The notes below the pieces were generated by a model. The model saw only the letters and a program-made list of their open reading frames with translations. It made no database searches and had not been told where the DNA came from. The translations under genes and the position numbers were made by a program. Positions 33,951 through 46,060 of a DNA stretch of 64,000 nucleotides are shown here, piece after piece (position 1 is the first letter of the stretch; every line of letters begins with the position of its first letter). The stretch lies in the NCBI GenBank assembly GCA_051453625.1, contig JBOZIK010000001.1, positions 233,053,205 to 233,117,204 of the forward strand, given 5' to 3'. This DNA is from Welwitschia mirabilis (taxonomy: Eukaryota > Gnetophyta > Gnetopsida > Welwitschiales).

Positions 33951-36550
33951 CTTTTGCTATTTTCTTTTCTTGTTACTATGTCTCTGCATGTAGAACTAAA
34001 GATCTGAGAGTTTTCTTTTCTTATCATTTTTAGCTTTGTTTGCATAAAAAAATATCTATACAGTTTTCAAAGAGGGTCTTTAAATCTTAATGTTGTATTG
34101 GTTTGTACTAGTTCAAATGAAGGGAATAACATTTTTGCCATATTTTAAGAACTTGAAAACTGAAATTTCAAATGACATCAAAACATAACTGATGAATATC
34201 CCTTAGAAGAGATGATTAAAAATAGTGAGACAAAAATTGAGTGAGGACATTTTAATGACAATCTTTCTTTACAACTTTGAAAGAATAACTAGAACATTAA
34301 GGGCCATCTTTTTACAAAATTAATAATGAGAGCATGTCTTGGAAGAAGTTTGAAGGGAGAAGAAGTGAGATCAGGTAAGGTTGAAGCATATGTTATATAG
34401 GTAAAATAATACATAATAATCATGAATATATGATATTTGAGAATTGTAATAGCTTTCAAAATATGAATGTCCATAGCCTCTCTGAGTTACACATGCAAAG
34501 GGATATGAGATTTTATTGATAAACCCACATCGACTATTGTTGTTGCAGTTCCAAGAACTCATAGAGAGGAGAGATTGAAGGAAATAAAAGGAGAATGGAA
34601 GAATATGAGACTAAAGTAGATTTAGATTAGGCATTTTTAGTAGTGTTGAAGTCAAAACTAAAAAGTAATAAAAAAATAGAAAATTAGATATACAATTTAA
34701 TATCTAAGCCCTATAATATGATACTATTTGTAACTTTATCTCTATAAGAAATTTTATCAGTCATCACTTCAAAAAATATACATGCTAATATATATATTTA
34801 CTTAGTCTTTGGGCCTTTTCTCTTAGTCTTTGAACCTCTTTTCTTTACTTTTAGGGTTTTCCTTTTCTTCTTTTCTTCAATGACAGAGAAATGGCTTTAA
34901 TGCATAGGTTAATAATGAATAAGTTTTTTTTCCATTTAATGTGATTATATTTATTCTTATTAATGGTGTGTTGTTTTAGCTTCCTTTTTCAATCTTAAAC
35001 TTAGGGTCTTTAGTTTATGGATCAACATTGATTGGATTTTTTTCCTAAATTAATGCAAGTTGGATGTGGAATAGTCTAACCAATTATGAACAACGGATGC
35101 CACATAGACAAGTAAAAGAAACTGTGAAAGTCGTAGGCATTAGAACAACCCCATCCTAGAGATCACATGGTGTAACCATTGCCCAAGTGATAGACAAGAG
35201 AGTTTTCACACAACTCCATAAATTGAATGAATGAACATTTTCATTATGTCATACCTTACCCCATTTAACATACTACTTTTGGTTATATCTTATATTTATT
35301 CATGGTTTAAAGTATTATAATGACTTCTTTTTTTTTAAGTTTTAATTCTTCACAAATGCCTTAGTAAGAATACTATAAGTAACAACTAAAGGTATAAATT
35401 TGAACATCTCCATTCTTATATTCATATTGAAATAAAATGTGTTTTTTACAGACTTTTAAATTATCTTAGAAAAATTTCTTCTTCTACTTTTTTTTAATGT
35501 CTTACTAAAGTGATTTATAATTTTAATAACTTTTGAAATTTTAACATTTTCTAATATCAAAGGTACTAATATAGACTTATTTTATTTTCTCTTGATAGTA
35601 AATATACTTTTTTTAATCTTCAATAGGAGCCACTACTCTATTTGAAAAGATGTTATACAATGCAATATGAGGTATATAAGTTCTAATCTTTGTCTAAAGT
35701 ACAAGATTTTGATTTTTGTATTTTGTTATTACTATAATTTTTAAAGAATTGAAATATATTAAAAGGATTAATTAATGGATTTTATCATAGAGTTTTATAA
35801 TTGTACTAGCTTGAAGAGGTAAATAAATTAAATGTAAGATTAAGGTTAAGTTAACTTAAAGACTCACTAATAGCTTTTGCTACTAGTTTAGTTATCTTTA
35901 AAAAAATCATGGCTTTATTTGTGTACTCAAGAGATAAATAGGATATAATAAATAATTCATAGCTCTAGTTATGGATTGGGTACTTGATCCTATTTGATTA
36001 ATGTAAAACTATATTAAAGTAGAAATTAGCTCAGCTTGAGTTTTGTAAAGATTAAACTAGATTGACTTAAAAGTTTTTTAAGTTGAAAACCTTATGAAGC
36101 ATATGATCATTTTAGTTATTTTTAATGCTCATTTGTAAAGTTAAGATGATGTGGATGTATTATAATTTCATTTAAGATATTTTTATATTGTAATTAAAGT
36201 ATTTTTCTAGAAGGTTTCTATGATTAGAAATTTATGATATTATAGATATTTGATGTGATACCTAGTTTGGTTGAAAAGGCCAAACTACTCTCATAGGTAT
36301 AGGATGCTCATGGCTACTAAAGGCTTGAAATTGATCTAGTAATTGATATAAAGTTTTAACTTTAGATTAAGCACTTAATTAATTTAGGATTTATAGCTCA
36401 TTAGCACATTTGTGGAACTTCATAAAACTAGCTTTTATGATAGGTATGTTTGTATTCCAGGACTCATTCATTTTCATGTAACTAAACTATACTCTCATTT
36501 AGTTTCTCCCATTTAAGAACTAGTGTTAAATACATTCTAGAATGAGTTAA
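33951..36550. other. Unrecognised AT-rich DNA where copia-B gag would lie
   Basis: If copia-B were complete, gag and the 5' LTR should be here. I see no zinc knuckle, no AGACGTCT-type cluster and no LTR similarity, so the 5' part of copia-B is lost or replaced. A slightly more structured block at 35,060-35,240 is of unknown origin. Confidence 0.35.
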
Positions 36551-36555
36551 ACTTA

Positions 36556-36589
36556 TTATATATATATATATGGTTTTGGTTTTTTAAAA

Positions 36590-36627
<38 letters not shown>
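36556..36627. repeat. (AT)n microsatellite
   Basis: Two TA-dinucleotide runs (about 36,556-36,571 and 36,594-36,627) directly before a 48-N gap (36,651-36,698), a likely cause of the assembly break. Confidence 0.95.
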
Positions 36628-36629
<2 letters not shown>

Positions 36630-36650
36630 CATTTTATTTTTTTAAAAAAA

Positions 36651-36698
36651 NNNNNNNNNNNNNNNNNNNNNNNNNNNNNNNNNNNNNNNNNNNNNNNN
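36651..36698. other. Assembly gap, 48 N
   Basis: Follows the TA microsatellite and an A run. Confidence 0.99.
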
Positions 36699-37299
36699 AA
36701 TATTAAAAATTCATAAAGACAAAAGCATTTCAAGAAATATAGATTTTAAATAAATAAAATTATAAATGGCTTTACCTTTTTAAAAATAATTTGTACATCA
36801 TGAGATAAAAATTACTTTATTTAGTATGTAAATACTAATTAATAGTTTATTTCAACAAAACTAACTTATTAAATACTTTAATAGATAACAATGAAATAAG
36901 TTAGATATCAAGATATGTAACTATTAATTCACTGATTCTTTTAAAGAGATTAAATATTTCTCAATAATGCTTTGAATAAATTTAATGATTAAAACCCAAG
37001 TCTTAACTATGTTTTAGTGTCAACTTCCCATAATAACTAATGTGTACTACAAAAGATTTAGATTATGAGAGATTATAAAAGTTTAGCCCCTAACTCAACC
37101 ACATATGCATCATGAATGAAAGAATGAATATGAGAGGTTTGTTGGATTATGTCTTTGCACTTCATCTTTTTTATTTCCTAGTAAATGCTTAATATAGAGT
37201 AGGTATAGCTAGTAAACATATTAGTAACTAGTCATGCCTTACATAACACTTGGAGCATGATTATCCCTTTGTATTTTATGTTTCATTTTTCCATTAGTA

Positions 37300-37475
37300 G
37301 AATTTAAGAATACTTAAAGATACATTAAGGAAAGTGTAATCACTGTCAAAAAAGTAAGGACTTGCAAGTCTAATCTTAGATCGGATCATGTCCATTCAAT
37401 CCTTTAGTGGAGTTTCCACAACTACCATATTACAATACCAAAGGTTCCTCTTAAGAATATTTATCCTAATGTACT
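37300..37475 (-). repeat. Fragment of Athila-like internal sequence
   Basis: Shares the block series ACTGTCAAA..GTAAGGACTT, GTGGAGTTTCCACAACTACCA and CCAAAGG with 47,545-47,680 (inside Athila-C) and 63,748-63,870 (beside Athila-E). No LTR was seen next to it. GTGGAGTTTCCAC is itself close to palindromic. Confidence 0.6.
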
Positions 37476-38039
37476 TGTAATAGGACAACGTACTTATTTG
37501 ATTTTAGGTTTAGCTTTATGGTGGAATATGAATTCTAGTAATTCATGGGGCATAAATATTAGAGTTACACTAAAATATTTAAATAAAAAAATAATTTCTC
37601 ATAACCCATCATTTCACGCTCCTCACTAGTTAAATAGTTATTTCATAATAAAGGTAAACTATGTTATTTTAACTATCATTTAGAGATTTACATGTTTGAG
37701 TAATGTTTTTTTTCATATCAAAATTTTAAATTGAATAGAATATGATCCTTGATATCTTCTAAATTACATTATTATAAGGACTAAGATAATCTGAATTATA
37801 CTAAAGCTATTGCAAACTAAAACTACTAAAATAGTATAGAACCTATTTAAAGTATTAACCTATAGATCATTAAATAAATTAAATAAAGTAACATATCTCA
37901 AAACTTCTAAAGTATAAAAGGTAAAGCTTAAAATCAAGTACTAATAATATTAAATAATGGTATGGCTATTGATGTTGTTAGCTTATTTTATTTAAGGCCT
38001 TTTATACTTCTATACTTCAGGAAACATAGTAAGATAATT

Positions 38040-39060
38040 TTTTATATTTTTAATTTTTTTAATAGCCATTATTTCATTTTTACCAAGATAAGCATAACCC
38101 ATTTCTTTTAAATGGTCTTTTTCCTTTTGAAGTAAAGCTTCTATTTTAAATTTATGAATGTCATCAAAAAGGCTTATTCAATTATATATTTTAATTATAT
38201 GTTTATAACTCTTAATGTTTTTATGATTTCATATATTAGTAGTTTTATTATATTAGGATTAGATTTGTAAAAATTTTCCTTCATTTTATTGCATAAATTA
38301 TTCTAAAAATCTTTGAGTGTTTTAAATTATTTCTCAACATCATTCTTTTGAGTTTTCTTGTTTGCTAATGTTTTAGTTGACACATGTAGAAAACTTTTGC
38401 TATTATTTTTAACTCGTTATTTTCAAAGTTATGGAGCACATTATTTATTGGGATGGAGATTCTAGGAGTATTTATAAATTTTTCCTTTATGTCATGTAAG
38501 GTATATTAATTTAGTTCATATTTCTAATTCTCCTTAACTACTTGTTTAATCCTCTCTAATGTAGATGATGAATCTATTTCTTTTTTATTATTAAATTTCT
38601 CTCTAAACATGCTTAATTCAAAGGGATATTCTTCATACTCTTCTCTACTATTTTTCATATCTAAGAAAAGTTCACTCAATTTTTTATATTCTTCATTAAT
38701 ATAATTTTGTAGTTGACAATCATTAGGTCTTTCCATTGTGAAAACTTTATCTTCATCATCATCATCAAGATTAAGAAGAAATGTAGATATAAGATTTGGT
38801 TTACAAAATGTTCATTTAATTAATCATTAAATAGAGGACAAGAGTCCTAATTATCCTTCCTAAGTAAATATTTTATCTTAACTGTTTTATTACTTTTTGT
38901 TTTTAATAGAATTTTTAGATTCACTCGATCTGTCTTAAATTTCTTCCCTAAGTTTGATAAAACTCTATTCCATATTTCTTCACATAAATATGAGATTATC
39001 TTAGCACAAAATTTTTTAATATTTAACTTATTAAAACTTCTACTATATGACTTTTTTTTA
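38040..39060 (-). pseudogene. Unidentified Lys/Glu-rich coding remnant
   Basis: Minus-strand reading frames stay mostly open for about 1 kb, unusual in this window. The best piece, 38,524-38,736, encodes 70 residues rich in Glu, Lys, Asn and Ser with a coiled-coil look. Its frame extends upstream through an acidic run (DDDDED) without an obvious start and downstream past two stops to about 38,370. Another frame near 38,960-38,860 encodes KKFKTDRVNLKILLKTKS. I do not recognise the family. Gag of an LTR element or a structural ORF of an integrated pararetrovirus are guesses. Confidence 0.35.
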
Positions 39061-40277
39061 AATACTAAAAATCAACTAGAAAAAATTCAAACAATCTTAG
39101 ATAGACCCCAACATGGCCTATGTAACTTAAGCATTGTCCTCCTTCTAGTGCTAATGATGAGATCTAGCACTATTTATGTAGATTTATGAAATAAATCTAG
39201 ATATAACTATGGAATAATATATTTTATTGTAATCTTAATCTCACATATTAATCATAAAATTATTTTGTTTAAGGGGAGGCCTTAAAGGACTTAGTTTACT
39301 TTAAAGTATAAAGTCTATTTATCTTTATTATTTAGGTCACTGAAAATGACCTTCTTATAGAAATTAACGCTTTGATAAGACTTGTCAAGATTATTTACTA
39401 GAATAAAAAAGTACTTTATTAATTTATCTAACTAGTTATGCACATAGAATATAAGATTAGAAGGCTATGTAATGTAAGAATAGTAGTAAAATGATACTAG
39501 ACAGCACCTATTTCTAAGTGTTTTTATATCCTAATACCTGTCTAGTAATATATGTAGGAGCAAGATAAGATAATTTATTTCTTTATATATTAATATAATA
39601 GTTCACAAAGCTTTTCATCTTGCAACAAAGTAAAATAACATGCTAAAAGACATCTTTTTAGTTTTGTAATAGGACATATTATGTTATAATAAATATCATT
39701 CATTTTAGAAATGAAATGCTCATGTTATGATAAAAAAATTGATTACAAATAGTGTTTCCTTTGTAGGTCATAGCTTCAATGAAAGAGAGTATTCTAAGGT
39801 TGATCTTAAGACTTACTACCATTCTTGGATGTTATGAAAAGTGTGCCAAAAATCCCTAAAATAATAGTAGGTTGTATTTATACAAGTTCTTAAGTACTTA
39901 GATGGAGGACACTTATATGAGAATGAATAATAACTCCTCCTATATTAAGGAAACATATTGCCACTTGTTAAGCATGAACTTTAACTATTAAAAGTGGATT
40001 TCAATAGCTTTTTCCTTTATTTATAGCCTTTTCTTCACTTATCATGTGACATTTGCATGTAATAGAATCAATTTTATTCCTTTATCCCATGTTATTCTTC
40101 ATTGCTAGTTTTTGTGACACTTGTTATCATCCTTTAAATACACCTAGATTTGAAAAAGAGTAATACTTATTTCATAGTTAATAAGATTATGTATTATGAT
40201 TAATATAAAATTCTAAATTAAAATTTTAAATAATGTATAAATAAATATAATTACTATTATTTATCTAAAAGTAAATA
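39060..40277. other. AT-rich DNA with two minus-strand TATA-like boxes
   Basis: On the minus strand GGCTATAAATAAAGG (40,014-40,028) and GTATAAATACA (39,873-39,883) lie upstream of the coding remnant at 38-39 kb. Near 39,160 TAGTGCTAGATC and TAGCACTA form a short inverted repeat. The unit could be a retroelement promoter and leader, but no LTR pair was found. Confidence 0.3.
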
Positions 40278-40286
40278 TTAATTCTA
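40278..40286. repeat. Left target-site duplication of the LINE
   Basis: TTAATTCTA occurs here and again at 58,834-58,842, just after the LINE poly-A tail. The 9-bp direct repeat brackets the split LINE and fits target-primed reverse transcription. Confidence 0.65.
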
Positions 40287-40499
40287 GATCTCTCATGTTT
40301 ATTAGAGTGCTAGGGTTTTGGGGAGAGTACTAAGAAAAGTTTTAGAGAGTAAAAGTAGCCTAGAGGAGGGGTCACTGTGGTGGTAGCATGAAGGGACTAC
40401 AAGGTGCAGGAGGATAGTATCAATGCTAGTTTTAGTAAAAGCCTACCTAAGTGAGAGGTGTCTCTATTTAGTTTTCATGTTTTATTACTTTTTTAGGGA

Positions 40500-41560
40500 T
40501 TTTTAATCTTGAAACCTCACCCTGTGATGAATAAAGTCAAGTTTACTAGAGATGGGAGCACTTTAGTCTTGGATATAGCTGATAATGCTTGTGTAAAAAT
40601 TGAAAAAAGATTTTAGTATAACCCCTTAGATAGGTTGAGGTTAAATTTAATTAGGGATTGGGTAATCACTAAGTGAACAGAGGTTACTAAACTACAGGTT
40701 ATTACTTCACAAAATTGGTTAATTATGTTTTAGTTAAATAATGAAAAGAAAATATATAAAGTCATATCTAGGGGCTCATGATTTTTCAGAGTAAGAGGGG
40801 TTACTTTTGTAAAATGAGCTCCCAAGCTATAATCGAATCCAAATCTTTTTTTTAGAGGTTTTCAATATAGATAAGGATTTCTCAGTTCTTAGTAGAGCTC
40901 TAGTATGAAGATCTCCTTAGAAAGAAAGACTTATAATTTAGGGAACTTATTAAGTTAAATAGAATAGTAGTAAAGTAAACTTGATTAATTCTAACTATAT
41001 TCTGTGTCTGGATAAGTCTAGGGGAAAGAAAAGGAGATTTAATCCATAAGGTTTCACTTTAAATTGAGAGAATGTAATAAGAAATTTCAGCATAAAAATT
41101 TACCAATAATCTATGGAGCCTATGGAAAATTAGGGCATCCCCAAGTAGATGATTAAAGATAGAAAAGATGTACTCCCACTATGGGAATAAAGGACACTCT
41201 AAGGAGAAATGTAGCAAAAAACTAATATATATAGGAAATAAAAAGTAGAAATGCACATTCTATCAAAAAACAAGATATAAAATAGAAGCTTGCTAGGACA
41301 AGAAGAAAATAGAAGGTTCAAAGGAGCATAGTGTTTTTCCCAAAAAAGAGAAAGAAATCCCTAATTTAAATCCATTTTAACCTTTAACCATTTAAGAAGA
41401 AGAGGAAAACTAACAACTTAAATAAGGAGTAGATAATATGCAATCAAATGAGGTACAACCAAGTGATATAGAGCAGTACACTAAGAGGAGACTGAGTAAC
41501 CAAATCCTAAGAAATAGGGAGATCACTAAGAATGTGGCATATAATTTGAAAGCCATAATA
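40500..41560 (+). pseudogene. LINE ORF1 (gag-like, zinc knuckle)
   Basis: Around 40,770-40,830 the frame gives FFRVRGVTFVK, resembling the DUF4283 region of plant L1 ORF1. Around 41,170-41,215 it gives YSHYGNKGHSKEKC, a C-x2-C-x4-H-x4-C knuckle whose first two Cys are now Tyr, each by one G>A step. ORF1 proteins bind LINE RNA. Many stops. The minus-strand frame 41,410-41,595 is a shadow. Confidence 0.65.
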
Positions 41561-41616
41561 GAGGAAACTTTGAATAAACAATTAGGGGCATTCAAATAGA
41601 AATAAAAACCTACCTA

Positions 41617-43014
41617 ATGGATTGTCTCACTTGGAACTACAAGGGCCTAGGATCTCCGTATTAAAAATAGATCCTAATTGAAATTGTTGTTAAAAATAAT
41701 ATTAACTTAGTTTTCCTTCCAAAAACTAAAATTAATGATGATAGGAAAATGGAAATATTCTAGTAATATTGAAATATTTTTATTATAACAGTGTAAGAAA
41801 AATAAAAAGAATTGATGATCCTAAGAAAGAAGGAAGTTGAGCTAATCAATAAAGGTTCTTAATACATTTCAAGTGACCTTAGGTAAGAAGGTTGGATTAT
41901 TAGAAATATTTACAACCCTCCAAGCAACATGGAAAAGAATACAATAACCTACTCAACACTATTGCAAATAAGAATAAATGACTAGTGGCAAGAGATTTTA
42001 ACCAATGTATTCATAGTAGAAAAAATTAAGTAGAAGTAGATAGAACATCAAAGGAAAAGAAATCCTTAAGGATTTCATGATGTAAGATGACTTAACAGAT
42101 ATTTAAATCTTAGGATCCAAATATACTTGGTTAAATAAAAGAGGAGGTAATAATTTAATCATGTCTAGGATTGATAGAATTTTGAATAGAAGAGATATTC
42201 GCAACAACTCATCAACAAAAGCTTGAGTCTTAACAAAATAGCTTTAGATCATAGATTAGTCAGGTTGTGGATAGGGATAAACTAGTCCCCAAAATAATCC
42301 TTCAAGATGAAAATACAAAAGGAAAATAGAGAAGAAATGAGGATGATGGTGAAGAGCATTTGGTACAAAAATGATAAACCATGTCCCTCATGTTCTAATA
42401 TATAGATCTAAATAGAATAAAAGATTGTATGAAGTACTAGGTAAAAAAGAAATAAAAGGAAATTTAACTCTTGAAAAGATATTGATAAGAAGCTCTAGAA
42501 GATCCAAATAAATAAGAGTAAGGACTAGGCCAAGATAACCTCAGATAGCATGAGCATAACTATCTTCAAAAAATGTAAGAGATCATGGTAGACAAGGAAC
42601 AATACTAGAAAATAAGATCTAGAATTCAATGATTGCAAGAAGATGATAAACACACAAACTTTTCTTCCACAAGGTGAATTAGTAGAAAATGTATAATAAG
42701 ATCAAAAAGCTTAAGGTAGGAAATATATTATTGAAAAATGAGGAGAGGATTAGTTTTAAAATGAAGAAGCACCTTAGAATAGTTTGGGAATGGAAGGATA
42801 TCATACCTAAACTATTATGTATTACCAATAAGGTTACTAAAAAGAAAAATGAAGAGTTAGATAAGCATATCAATAGGAAAGAAGTACAGTAAGCCATTAA
42901 ATCCCTAAAAATTAATAAATCCTTGAGGCATGATGGGTGGCCTTTAGAACTTTTTAAAGTCTATTTTTCCATCCTAAAGAAATAAATTCTAGTAGTATAG
43001 GGGACTATAGATAA
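41617..43014 (+). pseudogene. LINE ORF2, endonuclease and start of RT
   Basis: The ATG at 41,617 begins MDCLTWNYKGLG, the worn form of the L1 start MNxLSWNCRGLG, followed by LVFLPKTK (family: LLFLxETK). LVARDFNQCIHSR near 41,975-42,015 matches the endonuclease LxAGDFNxxxxxxE with Gly now Arg. AIKSLKINKSLRHDGWP near 42,895 matches the pre-RT block. The endonuclease nicks target DNA. In-frame stops start within 20 codons. Confidence 0.8.
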
Positions 43015-44105
43015 TGTTGCAGTGTGTATTTATGCAATGTTTATGTCCTGAGTAGAATCCTATTAATTACTAATAATTATCCACAAACACAACATACTAA
43101 TATAGTTAGGAGTTTGTCCGGATGTCGTAATCCATCAAAGGCTAAAGTAGGAAATAAGAGAATTGCTTTTCAAAGAAATATTTGCATCCTAATCTATAGA
43201 AATAACCTGCAATGCATGAAAGTAAAATAAAAAACACTTGTACAAAGCTAATCTAGAAAAGAAAACAATAATGCACCTAACCTAAACTAACCAAGTGTAA
43301 CCTTAATAAAGGTTGTTCTTATAACCTATACCACTAGAAAAGCTATCACTAGATCAGAAACAATATAAGTTATGAGCGTGAGAAATCATCACACATTGAA
43401 AGCATAAAATAAAATGTTTTGTATGAATAATTGAACCACATCTGTATTACAAAGTAGTCATACCTAAATGGAGGACATGTTGCATAACATTAAAAAAGTA
43501 TCTCTCTGGAACTATAGGATGGATCTCTAGTCCTTTGATCTCTTATCACAAGAATTTCAAGTGTAAATGAAGACAAGCAGGAGTCGAGGGTAAGATCTCT
43601 ATTTATTGACTTAATACACAATAACAAAGATAGAAAGGCATGAGTAAAACCATAATGACCAAATAAGGGAAAAACAGAAAATACAAGTAGCAAAAGTTTG
43701 GTAAATGTTTGGAATAAAAGTTACAACTATGCCATCTGACTAGTCATCTAGATAATAGAGGGGATGATGCCACTAATAATTAATCCATAGTGGCTGCTAG
43801 ATAGAATTTAATTAGCATCTAGTTGGCACAGTCATCTATACAATCATCTAGACAATGAGGTAGATGATGACCTTTAATAATTTTTTATTTATTACATTAG
43901 CCTCAATGTTTGTAGAAAGTTATCTTCAAAAATGAAAAGTATTCATATTTATTCAGAATGCTATAAATTATCATGTAGATTTGCATATCTTCGTCCTTTT
44001 CATCCTAATTCTTCATTATCATATAAATTAAGCATTTACCTATTCATTCACTTACAAAACCATGTAAAATATCCTATCAAATATGTGTAAGTTGGTAGCA
44101 CGACA
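43015..44105 (-). repeat. Athila-C 3' LTR (1.09 kb)
   Basis: Begins TGTTGCAGTGTG and ends AGCACGACA on the plus strand; matches 54,792-55,879 throughout. Contains TCGTCTAGACGA-type motifs (43,744 and 43,844) and a TATA-like AATAAATAGAG on the minus strand near 43,600. Frames at 43,024-43,230 and 43,490-43,693 are shadows. Confidence 0.85.
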
Positions 44106-44122
44106 TAGTCTCCCACTTAGCC
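44106..44122 (-). promoter_or_regulatory. Athila-C polypurine tract
   Basis: Minus-strand AAGTGGGAGACTA abuts the LTR start TGTCGTGCTACC. Athila-E has AAGTAGGGGGCTA at the same place (62,398-62,414). Confidence 0.7.
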
Positions 44123-44317
44123 TTATTAGTTCCTAACAAAACTAGATGGTAAATCATGTTTATAAGGTAACTTATTAGACAATAAAACATTTAGGATACC
44201 TAAGGAAATTATCTCAGAAAGATTTGCAAAAATTACAGAGATAAAAACTAAATTTTTGAAAAATCAGAAAAACTGAATAAACACCTGTCAAGAGCTTACC
44301 AGTCAGTCGTCCAAGTC

Positions 44318-44333
44318 ATCATCTAGATGATGA
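44318..44333. repeat. 16-bp perfect palindrome CATCATCTAGATGATG
   Basis: A member of the TCGTCTAGACGA motif family, here a perfect palindrome in the noncoding stretch between PPT and env-like ORF. Similar copies lie at 46,694, 51,331, 54,572 and 62,030. Confidence 0.8.
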
Positions 44334-44639
44334 AGGGGATAACAGGCTTAGAAAAAGTTTTAAAATTTGGAATCTGCAACAAAATTTATATTTTTATAAA
44401 TAATTATTCAAATGTAATAATTGGCCTTCCACTGAAATAAACACTCAAGAATAGAAAATTTGCCCAAGTACAAATAAATCCTCATCATAAGAAATAAAAA
44501 GATAATTATGTAAAATTATAGATAATAATACACCATGCTAAAAAAATGATATGTCTATATAATATCAAAAGAGAGTTTTTTTAGTATAAATAAATATAGA
44601 AGGAAAGATATAGAATACAATACAAAATCACTTCCCTCA

Positions 44640-46060
44640 TCTACACATGACAAGCTAGGGCTTGGCAACTGGCTCAAGAGTAAGGGAAAAAGAAGAAGGA
44701 TGTTCAGGATCTATAGGGAAATGAACATCTAGAGATATGAAGATGGATCTGACTGTCTCATCACTATAGACACAAATCACCTTAGGAATATCTATAGTCA
44801 CACTCTGCTGAATGGAGATAACATGCTAGCACATGTCCATCGTCTGGTCCTCAATGTGCTATAATCTCCTCTCAATGGATAGGATCCACTTATCAATTAC
44901 CTACTTAAAAGTATGAATTATTTGGTTAAGTGCCTAGATACCTCTTTTCATAAAACCTTTAATGGTTTTAGTGGTCTTAGCTAGGAGAGCCTAAATCTAC
45001 TCTAAAGTAACTTTGATCGTATGTCTCTATACCCGAGGTCTCTTTGCCTCTCTTGCAACCTATCTATTTATGTCCTATAGATAGTAAGAAAATGTTTAAA
45101 TGTATGAAATGCATTTCTCACTAATGGACTTTAGTATCCCAAATCATATAAAAAGTGCTGAGAGAAGGCATAGATAGCCAAGTGTCTAAAGGTCTCTTTC
45201 CTCTATCATGGTTTTGAGTCTTTTGTAGATAAAAGTTGGTAAGTCCATCTACTTCTCAAATCGAAAAGCTATCAAAATCTAAAGTTATGTCATCATGGCA
45301 TGAATTTAATGAAACAATGAACTAATGTTATGAATTAGTCTTTTGTATAATACTTTATAGGCAAATATTAGCTGGGTAACATTTACCCCCCATCGATCAA
45401 TCATCAAGTTACCTAGTATATCTAAAATAGCATCATAGGCTTGATGCTTCTCTATCCCACCATCTGAATAAATATGCATGCTCCTAAGCCCTCCAAGACT
45501 ATGATAACTATAATATGGATGGGAGAATAGCTATCTCATGGTCTCAAATAAAAGCAAGTACCATTTCCTAAAGCTAATCACGAGCATCAGTCACCCCTTT
45601 ATATGCATGGTATCGTAAAACTCTCTTATCTCCAACATGTAATAAGATCCATGTGCATATATGATCTAATAAAGCTATAAGTATATCAGTCTCTAATTTA
45701 CATTAGGCTTTATCCAGCTCATGAAGTCATCAAAATGTCACTCGACATGGATGCTAGTAGTCTATATGCTCAAAGAATAATTGTGTCAAGGTGGCAGATG
45801 TGTAGGGTCTGCATGCTCAATCTCTGGCTCTACCAAAGGATGTGCCTCCTACTCTATAGCTACAACCTTAGCCTTGACCTATCTAACTCTACACATATGA
45901 GGCCTACTCAATTGAAAACACAAAAATTATCATGTAAAAATAGAAAGACAAGTTAAAAACATCTCATGGATGCACAATAATGATCTCTAAGATCGAGGAA
46001 AAACTACCAAAAATATTGAAAATATCTCTTGTTCTCCCTAAAAGATGCAATGCATTCTGA
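44640..46060 (-). pseudogene. Athila-C env-like ORF, decayed
   Basis: Lies between pol and the 3' LTR, where Athila elements carry an extra ORF. The minus strand shows a heptad-like stretch near 44,900-44,800 (WILSIERRL, then HIEDQTMDMC), typical of the coiled-coil end of these ORFs, and upstream pieces such as SYMHMDLITCW near 45,660. Many stops. The plus-strand frame 45,735-45,956 is a shadow. Function unknown. Confidence 0.45.
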
